The position numbers and the translations under genes are program-made. DNA of 9,797 nucleotides. Source: an uncultured Clostridia bacterium. Its GTDB lineage: Bacteria; Bacillota; Clostridia; TANB77; CAG-508. Under the pieces are notes generated by a model, which did no database searches, was not told the DNA's origin, and saw only the letters and a list, made by a program, of their open reading frames with translations. The stretch lies in NCBI GenBank assembly GCA_947623615.1, contig CANQHH010000035.1:1-9797 (forward strand). Direction: 5' to 3'. Each line of letters starts with the position of its first letter. Within the stretch, counting starts at the first letter, position 1. Positions 1 to 5,523 of this stretch are shown here, piece by piece.

Positions 1-914
1 AAACTCTCTTTTTCTCTTACATTTTGGAACAATTTAGAATTTGCTCCACCTCCTAATATTGCATTATACACAGATGTAGTAAACCTAGATCCATCTTCTG
101 TTGAATTTACATCTAATCCTATTATCAATTTTCCTTGATTAACCTGCATATGCTCTATTATTACATCCTCTTCTTTTATTTCTTTTTCTTCCGTTTTTTC
201 GTTATTAACAACATATTCTGGTTGTCGTGGCTCTAGCCCTTTTATTATCTCATTATTCTCTATTCTTTCTTTCATTTCATCTTTATTCATTATTCCTGAA
301 CAAAATATATCTATTTTGCAACTGTTTATTAGCTTTTTATAATAATCATACAATTTTTCTGATGTGATGTTTTCCAGATCTTCCACATATCCATATTTAT
401 ATAAACCATATGGCTCTCCTTTAAACATTTCTTCAATACATCTATCTAAAGCATATCTTGTTTTATTATCTATTTTCGACTCTATTATTTGTTTTATATT
501 CTCCTTCTCTCCTGCTACATATTCTTCTTTAAATTTTCCATCTTCCAACAAAGGGTTAAATACAATATCCAATAAAATATTTAAACATTTTTGAGTAAGC
601 TCTTCTTTTTCTGGTAAAAACTCTTCACTTATAGCTTCTAAATAAAATTTTAATATATGATTATCTCCCGTTTTTTCAATTCCACAATCAAAACTTGCTC
701 CATACATTTCCTCTAATTTTTGGCTTATTATTTCTTGCGTCTGCATACTTTGTGTACCTCTTCTTAGAACTGCTGTAAGTAATGCATCTAATGTAACATT
801 TTCTCTTTTTAATGGTGTTGCTAAAAATATAGCATATAAATTTGTCTTAAAATTTTTCGTATTTATTGTATGAATTTTAATTCCATCTTTAATTTTCTCA
901 GCGTTATAATTCAT
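1..914 (-). CDS. yfmF: YfmF/YmfF-like M16-family (insulinase-type) peptidase homologue, 3' end outside window
   Basis: The reading frame is open for 304 codons from ATG at 914 to the left edge, so roughly the last quarter of a typical ~420-residue protein is missing. I translated it by hand; no stop interrupts it. The N-terminal half has the M16 pattern ALLTAVLRRG followed by QKLEEMYGASFDCG, and near residue 288 the second-domain signature LGGGANSKLFQNVRE. The zinc motif HxxEH expected in active M16 peptidases is absent: that position reads LLTAVLRRG, with no histidine. This matches the YmfF/YfmF branch, which usually pairs with an HxxEH-bearing YmfH partner whose gene would lie beyond the left edge. 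Such proteins have been linked to EF-P modification in Bacillus, but I infer no specific role here. The start is supported by an AAAGGAAG SD 6-7 bases upstream and by the promoter at 947-976. Family assignment is strong; the exact subfamily is less certain. Confidence 0.87.
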   Translation of the reverse strand, partial: MNYNAEKIKDGIKIHTINTKNFKTNLYAIFLATPLKRENVTLDALLTAVLRRGTQSMQTQEIISQKLEEMYGASFDCGIEKTGDNHILKFYLEAISEEFLPEKEELTQKCLNILLDIVFNPLLEDGKFKEEYVAGEKENIKQIIESKIDNKTRYALDRCIEEMFKGEPYGLYKYGYVEDLENITSEKLYDYYKKLINSCKIDIFCSGIMNKDEMKERIENNEIIKGLEPRQPEYVVNNEKTEEKEIKEEDVIIEHMQVNQGKLIIGLDVNSTEDGSRFTTSVYNAILGGGANSKLFQNVREKES

Positions 915-946
915 GTTTATCTTCCTTTCTTTTTATTATTTATATT

Positions 947-976
947 ATTATAATATATTTCGGAAAAAATATACAA
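947..976 (-). promoter_or_regulatory. Sigma-A type promoter of the yfmF-like gene
   Basis: On the minus strand the -35 is TTGTAT (971-976) and the -10 is a perfect TATAAT (947-952), with an 18-bp spacer. It lies just after the rpsU terminators and 33 bp before the yfmF ATG, which gives a short leader carrying the SD. The -35 is only a partial match, so confidence is moderate. Confidence 0.55.
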
Positions 977-980
977 TACA

Positions 981-1024
981 AAAAAAAACAAATAAGAAAA
1001 ATATATATTTTTCTTATTTGTTTT
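981..1024 (-). terminator. Rho-independent terminator, 40-bp perfect palindrome (distal rpsU terminator)
   Basis: Positions 985-1024 form a perfect 40-bp inverted repeat (half-site AAAACAAATAAGAAAAATAT). Read on the minus strand it is followed by a run of eight or more T (complement of 981-988). The stem is almost all A-T, but the U-tract, the distance from the rpsU stop and the next promoter just downstream fit an intrinsic terminator. The symmetry could also terminate on the plus strand, but no gene there needs it. Confidence 0.7.
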
Positions 1025-1040
1025 AGATTATCAATATGCT

Positions 1041-1068
1041 AAAAAGAGTATATTAATATACCCTTTTT
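1041..1068 (-). terminator. Rho-independent terminator (proximal rpsU terminator)
   Basis: Minus strand: AAAAAGGGTATATT then AATATACTCTTTTT, a 14+14 inverted repeat with one mismatch, ending in a T5 run. It begins 12 bases after the rpsU stop codon and lies in tandem with the second hairpin at 985-1024. Confidence 0.65.
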
Positions 1069-1080
1069 AACTATATTTTA

Positions 1081-1251
1081 TTAAAATTTTCTTTTTCTTG
1101 CTGCCTCTGATTTTTTCTTTCTTTTTACACTTGGTTTTTCATAGTGCTCTCTTTTTCTAACTTCTTGCAAAACTCCATTTCTAGCACATTGTCTTTTAAA
1201 GCGCTTTAGAGCTTCTTCTATATTTCCATTATTAACTTTAACCTCTGACAC
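1081..1251 (-). CDS. rpsU: Small ribosomal subunit protein bS21
   Basis: This 56-residue protein starts with GTG at 1251 and ends with TAA at 1081-1083. The translation begins VSEVKVNNGNIEEALKRFKR, continues with QCARNGVLQEVRKREHYEKP, and ends in a lysine/arginine-rich tail (KRKKKSEAARKRKF). This is the classic bS21 pattern and a normal length for Firmicutes. bS21 sits on the 30S platform near the anti-SD end of 16S rRNA and aids initiation. The GTG start is chosen because the only upstream in-frame ATG (1257) is followed at once by TAA, and because a strong SD lies 9 bases before the GTG. It follows nrdG on the same strand but has its own consensus promoter and two downstream terminators, so it is probably an independent unit. 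High basic content and family pattern make this call firm. Confidence 0.97.
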   Translation of the reverse strand: MSEVKVNNGNIEEALKRFKRQCARNGVLQEVRKREHYEKPSVKRKKKSEAARKRKF

Positions 1252-1258
1252 TTACATT

Positions 1259-1267
1259 CCCCTCCTT
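1259..1267 (-). promoter_or_regulatory. Strong SD that sets the rpsU GTG start
   Basis: The minus-strand sequence AAGGAGGGG is close to a perfect anti-SD complement. From the end of GGAGG it is 9 bases to GTG (1251) but only 3 to the ATG at 1257, which reads ATG-TAA. The spacing therefore supports GTG as the true start. Confidence 0.75.
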
Positions 1268-1345
1268 CCAGTATTACACCTCTAAGTGTGGGATTTTATT
1301 TTCCTAATATGTACTTAGTTTGTACTCTTCTTATGAACGAATATA

Positions 1346-1375
1346 ATTATATCTTAATTTATTGTTTTTTGTCAA
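1346..1375 (-). promoter_or_regulatory. Consensus sigma-A promoter of rpsU
   Basis: On the minus strand TTGACA (1370-1375) and TATAAT (1346-1351) are both perfect consensus hexamers, with an 18-bp spacer. The predicted leader of about 85-90 nt to the GTG shows only a weak 4-bp stem (ACAC/GTGT), so I do not call a structured element. The promoter lies in the nrdG-rpsU gap. No clear terminator separates nrdG from it, so some read-through from nrdDG into rpsU is possible. Confidence 0.8.
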
Positions 1376-1406
1376 TACTGGTGGAAGTTTTTGTTAAATT
1401 ATTTTT

Positions 1407-1910
1407 TCAAATTGCTAATTGTACAATTTTTTGTTCTTTCATACATCTATGTACATCTAGTATTCTTTGATTTTCTGAGCCTCTAAATTTTAAAGTTGGA
1501 TTTTTCTTTTCTTGCTCAAATCTTCCATCAACTAGTACATCTATATTATCTAACATTTCATTTGTTATATCATCATTTCTTTCTTTTAACTGCTCCATCG
1601 TATACCCTGTATAACACCATACATTAAAATTTGGTTTTGCTTTTTTTAGGTCTTTTACAAAGTCTAGCACCTCTGCTATGTTTTGCTTACATAGTGGCTC
1701 TCCTCCACTTATTGTTATTCCTTTTAAAATTGAATTTTCTGAAACTCTATCTATTATCGCTTGTTTATTAAATTCTTCTCCATAATTATAATCTTGTGCT
1801 ACTTTATTGTGACATCCTGGACAATTATGTGGACATCCACTTACAAACAATACAGCTCTCCAGCCTAAACCATTTGATATACTTTCATCATAAAATCCTG
1901 CCATTTTCAT
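1407..1910 (-). CDS. nrdG: Anaerobic ribonucleoside-triphosphate reductase activating protein (radical SAM)
   Basis: A 167-residue radical SAM activase, a usual length for NrdG. It uses a [4Fe-4S] cluster and S-adenosylmethionine to create the glycyl radical on NrdD. The cluster-binding motif CPHNCPGC is at residues 26-33 (Cys26, Cys30, Cys33; CX3CX2C). The SAM-contacting SGGEP is at 68-72, preceded by the typical N-terminal GLGWRAVLFVSGC. An AGGAGG SD lies 8 bases before ATG (1910). It begins 21 bp after the nrdD stop, as expected for an nrdDG operon, and probably shares the nrdD promoter. Length and motifs look intact. No good terminator is visible after its TGA. Confidence 0.96.
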   Translation of the reverse strand: MKMAGFYDESISNGLGWRAVLFVSGCPHNCPGCHNKVAQDYNYGEEFNKQAIIDRVSENSILKGITISGGEPLCKQNIAEVLDFVKDLKKAKPNFNVWCYTGYTMEQLKERNDDITNEMLDNIDVLVDGRFEQEKKNPTLKFRGSENQRILDVHRCMKEQKIVQLAI

Positions 1911-1931
1911 ATTATTGTCCTCCTAATTTTT

Positions 1932-4211
1932 CTAACCTAATCCTGTGTGTGTTACTCTATCTTTTAATTCTGATAATTTCCCTGAATTCCAACGTGATGT
2001 TGTTCCAACTAAATATCCTGTAATCCTTTGTATAGTATCTATTTCTTCACTTCCACATACTGGGCAAACTTTTAAATCTGCATCTGCATTTTCAAATCCA
2101 CAATGCATACATCTTGATCTTGTATGATTTACACTTCCATATCCCATATTATATTTATCCATTAAATCAACTACAGCTTCTATACTTTCTGGGTTGTGTG
2201 TTGCATCTCCATCTAACTCTATATAGAAAATATGTCCTCCTCTTGTCATCTCATGATATGGTGCTTCTATTTTTGCTTTATGTTCTGCTGTACATTTATA
2301 CCATACTGGAACATGGTTGCTATTTGTATAATATTCTCTATCTGTAACACCTAATATTGTTCCATATTGCAATTTATCCATTTTAGTGAATCTTCCAGAT
2401 AAGCCCTCTGCTGGTGTTGCTAAAACAGAGAAGTTTAAATCATATCTGTCTGCAAATCCTTTTACTAAATCTCTTAATTCTTCTATTATTTCTAATCCTA
2501 ATTTTTGTGCTTCTTCTGATTCTCCATGATGTTTTCCTGTAAGCACTGTTAAACATTCAGCAAGACCTATAAATCCTATTCCTAAAGTTCCATGCTTTAA
2601 TACTGGCTCTACTCTATCAAATGGTTTTAGTTTTTCACTTTCTACCCATAATCCAGACATTAAAAGTGGAAATTGTTTTGCTACTGCTGTACATTGAAAT
2701 TTATATCTATCATATAATTGTCTTGCAGCAACTCCTGCATATTGCTCTAATTTTTGCATAAATATTTTCTTTACATTCTTTTTATAAGTTGCTGTCATGT
2801 GCTCTTCTGAGCCTCTTCCTAGCTCGAATTGTATACCTGTTTTTTCTTGAGCCTCTAATGCTGATTCTATTGCTATTTTAGGGAAATTCATTGTAGTAAA
2901 TGATAAGTTTCCTCTTCCTATTGATGTAGATTCTCCAAATCTATCCTCATATACTCTTGTTCTGCATCCCATTGTTGCACATTCATGTATATATCTCTTT
3001 GGATCTTTTGCATCCCATTTTTCATTTTGGTTAAATGTTGCATCTAAATTTATAAAGTTAGGGAAAAATCTTTTAGCTGTTACTGAACATGCATATTTGT
3101 ATAAATCATAATTTCTATCCTCAGGTAAATAATTTACTCCTCTTTTCTTTTTCCATATTTGTATTGGGAATATAGGTGTTTCATTATTTCCTACTCCTCT
3201 TTCTGTTGATAATAATAATTCTCTTATAATGCATCTTCCCTCTGCTGATGTATCTGTTCCATAGTTTATTGAACTAAATACAACTTGATTTCCTCCTCTT
3301 GAATGAATTGTATTCATATTATGTATAAATGCTTCCATTGATTGATGTACTCTTCCAACTGTATTGTTTATAGCTTCTTGAATATATCTATCATCATCTT
3401 TTAATCCATCTAAAGGTTTCTTTATATAATCTTTTATATCATAATCATGCAAATGAGATAAATCTTTATCTATAAATTCTGCAATTTTATCAATTTCTTC
3501 TTTAAAAGTCATACGTACATATGGTGCTAAATAAAAGTCAAACGCTGGTATTGCTTGTCCTCCATGCATTTCGTTTTGTACTGTTTCCATAGAAATGCAT
3601 CCTAATATACTTGCTGTTTCTATTCTTTTTGCTGGTCTTGATGAGCCATGTCCTGCTTTAAATCCTTCTTTTAAAATTTTATCTAATGGATGTTGTAAAC
3701 ATGTTAATGATTTTGTTGGGTAATAGTCTTTATCATGAACATGTATATATCCATCTTTTACAGCTTGTCTAGCTTCATTTGATAATAGGAAATCATCTAC
3801 AAATGGTTTTGTTGTTTCTGATGCGAACTTCATCATCATTCCTGCTGGTGTATCTGCATTCATATTAGCATTTTCTCTTGTTACATCATTTGCTTTTGCT
3901 CCTATAATATCTAAAAACACTTCTTTAGTTTTTGATTTTCTAGCAACATCTCTATTATATCTATATGTTATATAACTTTGTGCGACCTCTTTTCTTGATG
4001 ATGCCATTAATTTTTTCTCTACTACATCTTGTATTTCATAAACTGTCGCTTGTGTCTTATCTTCTAATTGCTTTTGCACACTTGCTGCTATTTTATTCGC
4101 TAAATCAACATCTACACCTCCTGCTGTTTGCGACATAGCTAATGTAATAGCCTTTACAATTCTTTCTGGATTAAATTCTACTACTCTTCCATCTCTTTTT
4201 ATTACTTGCAT
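1932..4211 (-). CDS. nrdD: Class III anaerobic ribonucleoside-triphosphate reductase
   Basis: A 759-residue oxygen-sensitive glycyl radical enzyme that reduces NTPs to dNTPs in anaerobes. Residues 1-90 form an ATP-cone (starting MQVIKRDGRVVEFNPERIVK), the allosteric activity site. The catalytic barrel follows, with Cys171 (SLTCLQHP) and Cys416 (MGCR) as probable counterparts of the paired active-site cysteines of E. coli NrdD, plus RGGNQV near 305-310 and NLSFTTMNFP near 435-444. A zinc site is formed by Cys701, Cys704, Cys716 and Cys719. The C-terminal radical motif is RITGY, making Gly732 the likely radical site. The MQVIKRDG start is typical, and an AGGGGG SD stands 8 bases before the ATG. 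All expected elements are present and there is no sign of damage. nrdG follows directly. I found no convincing NrdR box in the leader, so regulation is unclear. Confidence 0.97.
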   Translation of the reverse strand: MQVIKRDGRVVEFNPERIVKAITLAMSQTAGGVDVDLANKIAASVQKQLEDKTQATVYEIQDVVEKKLMASSRKEVAQSYITYRYNRDVARKSKTKEVFLDIIGAKANDVTRENANMNADTPAGMMMKFASETTKPFVDDFLLSNEARQAVKDGYIHVHDKDYYPTKSLTCLQHPLDKILKEGFKAGHGSSRPAKRIETASILGCISMETVQNEMHGGQAIPAFDFYLAPYVRMTFKEEIDKIAEFIDKDLSHLHDYDIKDYIKKPLDGLKDDDRYIQEAINNTVGRVHQSMEAFIHNMNTIHSRGGNQVVFSSINYGTDTSAEGRCIIRELLLSTERGVGNNETPIFPIQIWKKKRGVNYLPEDRNYDLYKYACSVTAKRFFPNFINLDATFNQNEKWDAKDPKRYIHECATMGCRTRVYEDRFGESTSIGRGNLSFTTMNFPKIAIESALEAQEKTGIQFELGRGSEEHMTATYKKNVKKIFMQKLEQYAGVAARQLYDRYKFQCTAVAKQFPLLMSGLWVESEKLKPFDRVEPVLKHGTLGIGFIGLAECLTVLTGKHHGESEEAQKLGLEIIEELRDLVKGFADRYDLNFSVLATPAEGLSGRFTKMDKLQYGTILGVTDREYYTNSNHVPVWYKCTAEHKAKIEAPYHEMTRGGHIFYIELDGDATHNPESIEAVVDLMDKYNMGYGSVNHTRSRCMHCGFENADADLKVCPVCGSEEIDTIQRITGYLVGTTSRWNSGKLSELKDRVTHTGLG

Positions 4212-4250
4212 TTTTAATACCCCCTAAGCTTTATATTTTATCTATGTAAA

Positions 4251-4264
4251 CTCTGTTACCAGAG
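4251..4264 (-). promoter_or_regulatory. GNRA-loop hairpin in the nrdD leader
   Basis: The minus-strand RNA would read CUCUG-GUAA-CAGAG, a perfect 5-bp stem with a GNRA-type tetraloop, about 40 nt before the nrdD ATG and within the predicted leader. Surrounding bases do not match any riboswitch aptamer I recognise, so it may be only a stabilising hairpin or part of a small regulatory fold. Confidence 0.35.
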
Positions 4265-4327
4265 ATATCTTTCGTATATTATTAATTCTTTTGTACTATT
4301 TTTATCTCCAATCAATTTTGTGAGCTT

Positions 4328-4356
4328 ATTTTATATCATAGATTTAATAATGTCAA
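4328..4356 (-). promoter_or_regulatory. Sigma-A promoter of the nrdDG operon
   Basis: On the minus strand a perfect TTGACA (4351-4356) is followed after 17 bp by TAAAAT (4328-4333); the wider -10 context is TATAAAAT. The start of transcription would be near 4321, giving a leader of about 110 nt. The -35 touches one end of the inverted-repeat element at 4355-4459. Confidence 0.65.
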
Positions 4357-4459
4357 ACGTACATGAGTTATGTTATTTACGGCTGTAAGCGTTGAGCCGA
4401 CAGAGGATTTCATTTATTGTCTTTTTGTCGATTATGTCTTTTAGTCATATCGTACGTTT
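4355..4459 (+). repeat. Possible small intergenic repeat/structured element A
   Basis: The segment is bounded by an 8-bp inverted repeat, AAACGTAC (4355-4362) and GTACGTTT (4452-4459). Inside, on the plus strand, a 5-bp stem CGGCT...AGCCG (4380-4399) is followed directly by GACAG. The 10-mer GAGCCGACAG (4394-4403) and an upstream TTATTTAYGG block are shared with element B at 8060-8152 (minus strand), in the same order. This suggests two diverged members of a dispersed family, or a shared RNA structure. Its local G+C is higher than the flanks. One more genomic copy would settle it; from two partial copies the evidence is only suggestive. Confidence 0.35.
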
Positions 4460-4492
4460 TTTCGCCTCATTTTTCGGAACTTTTTTTCAATA

Positions 4493-4531
4493 TTACAAAA
4501 TTGTTACAAAATTGTTACAATTTAATTACAA
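4493..4531. repeat. Four TTACAA copies with exact 11-bp period
   Basis: TTACAA starts at 4493, 4504, 4515 and 4526. The first two 11-bp units are identical (TTACAAAATTG); the third and fourth diverge after the hexamer. The middle copies lie inside TTGTTACAA, which is a palindrome around one central base. Spacing of one helical turn places all copies on the same DNA face, as in operator arrays or curved A-tract DNA. It lies about 140 bp from the nrdD -35 and about 115 bp from the rightward -35, so the target promoter is not obvious. Confidence 0.6.
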
Positions 4532-4646
4532 GAATTAATCTGTTTTTATATCCTATGAAACACATAGATAAAATTAAATATTACATCTAAAATGGGAGCT
4601 TTTCTCTTAAAATATAGGTTTAAAAGAAGCTTTCTATTGGGTAAAG

Positions 4647-4675
4647 TTGAAAAATTATTTTTTTTAATGTATAAT
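4647..4675 (+). promoter_or_regulatory. Sigma-A promoter of the metallophosphoesterase-UDPGP operon
   Basis: TTGAAA (4647-4652), a 17-bp spacer and a perfect TATAAT (4670-4675). Transcription would start near 4682, leaving a leader of only about 20 nt that contains the AGGAGG SD (4691-4696) 5 bases before the ATG. Confidence 0.75.
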
Positions 4676-4701
4676 TATATATAGTTGTTTAGGAGGTAAT
4701 T

Positions 4702-5502
4702 ATGGATAAAATTGCAATCATCTCTGATGTACATGGTAACATCACTGCATTAAGAACCGTTATAGCAGATATTGAATCAAAAAATATTAAACATATATAC
4801 TGTCTTGGCGATAGTGTTGTAAAAAGTTGCAATTCAGATTTAGTTATAGATTTATTACGTGAGAAATGCGAAGTTATGATAAAAGGAAACTGTGATGAAA
4901 CTATTTGCAGACCTAATGTTCCCAAGGGTAAGTTTTGGACAAGGGACAAGATTGGAGAGGAACGTGCAAATTATATATATAATTTACCAGTTTCATACGA
5001 ATTTTACATGAGTGGATATTTGATAAGACTTTTCCACTCTTCTCCGTTTGGACTTAATTATATATATAATCCCATGTATTCAAATAAAGATACAATTTAT
5101 GCAGATACAGAACTTAGTAATCCATTAAGTTTATTTGAGAACACATCTTTTATTGGTAAAACACAAGATGACCCAATTCCTGATATTGTAGGTTATGGTC
5201 ACATACATACACCTAATATCTTCAGAGCTGGAAATAAAACTATCTTCAACACAGGAAGTGTTGGGAGACCAATAGAAATGTTAAATAATAATATTTATGA
5301 TGAAAACAATAAATTTTCTACAGTTTCATCATATATTATATTAGAGGGCAATTTGAATTCAAAAACTCTTAGTTCTATTAGTATTAATTTAATAAGATTA
5401 CCTTATGATGTTGAAAAAGAAGTAGAACTTTTACGTGCTTCTGATTTACCTAGTAAGGAAAGAATTATTAAAGAATTAAATAGTGCTGCTAATTGTCGTT
5501 AA
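4702..5502 (+). CDS. Calcineurin-like metallophosphoesterase family protein
   Basis: A 266-residue protein, probably a cytosolic two-metal phosphoesterase of the YfcE / ApaH-like superfamily. The metal-ligand blocks come in order: SDVHGN at residues 8-13 (Asp9, His11), LGDS at 35-38 (Asp37), KGNCDE at 61-66 (Asn63, with Cys-Asp in place of the more common His-Asp), a His in FHSSP (His112), and GYGHIHTP at 164-171 (His167, His169). It then has NTGSVGRP, typical of the C-terminal end of this fold. No signal peptide or membrane segment is seen. The substrate cannot be read from sequence; family members act on phosphodiesters, nucleotides or phosphoproteins. It has its own promoter and is followed 21 bp later by a UDP-sugar pyrophosphorylase-like gene, so a sugar-nucleotide link is possible but only inferred from position. 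Start supported by AGGAGG. Confidence 0.88.
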   Translation: MDKIAIISDVHGNITALRTVIADIESKNIKHIYCLGDSVVKSCNSDLVIDLLREKCEVMIKGNCDETICRPNVPKGKFWTRDKIGEERANYIYNLPVSYEFYMSGYLIRLFHSSPFGLNYIYNPMYSNKDTIYADTELSNPLSLFENTSFIGKTQDDPIPDIVGYGHIHTPNIFRAGNKTIFNTGSVGRPIEMLNNNIYDENNKFSTVSSYIILEGNLNSKTLSSISINLIRLPYDVEKEVELLRASDLPSKERIIKELNSAANCR

Positions 5503-5510
5503 TTTATATT

Positions 5511-5516
5511 GGAAGG
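5511..5516 (+). promoter_or_regulatory. SD that fixes the UDPGP-family start at ATG 5524
   Basis: GGAAGG lies 7 bases before ATG 5524. A TTG at 5509 opens the frame five codons earlier, but it precedes and overlaps this SD and has no SD of its own, so the ATG is preferred. Confidence 0.7.
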
Positions 5517-5523
5517 ATTTATT

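Larger units (their letters stand above)
4212..4701. other. 490-bp divergent intergenic region between nrdD and the metallophosphoesterase gene
   Basis: I find no convincing gene here. From left to right it holds the nrdD SD and leader with a small GUAA hairpin (4251-4264), the nrdD promoter (4328-4356), a hairpin element bounded by AAACGTAC/GTACGTTT (4355-4459), four 11-bp-phased TTACAA copies (4493-4531), a CTATG-AAACA-CATAG hairpin (4553-4567), a longer imperfect hairpin with GGGAGCTT/AAGCTTTC stem (4594-4634), and the rightward promoter (4647-4675). A 13-bp sequence, ATTTTATCTATGT (4235-4247), recurs inverted at 4562-4574. The region is unusually long and rich in symmetric sequence for this compact window. 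Confidence 0.7.

Noticed and set aside
364..594. Plus-strand 76-codon ORF inside the yfmF region
   Set aside because: The minus strand here encodes a continuous M16 protein; this ORF has no family resemblance or SD.
4221..4328. Riboswitch-like closing helix TAAGCT (4328-4323) with AGCTTA next to the nrdD SD
   Set aside because: The 5' strand overlaps the -10 region and the predicted transcription start, so most of it would not be in the transcript. No known aptamer sequence lies between the strands.
4370..4444. 24-codon plus-strand ORF starting MLFTAVSVEPTEDF
   Set aside because: There is no SD and it is very short. It lies inside element A, whose hairpin and shared core explain the sequence better than coding.
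4594..4634. Hairpin GGGAGCTT...AAGCTTTC as an intrinsic terminator
   Set aside because: No T-run follows on either strand and no gene ends there, so it is only noted as a symmetric sequence.
5509..5523. TTG 5509 as the start of the UDPGP-family gene
   Set aside because: The SD GGAAGG lies downstream of this TTG and is correctly spaced for ATG 5524.
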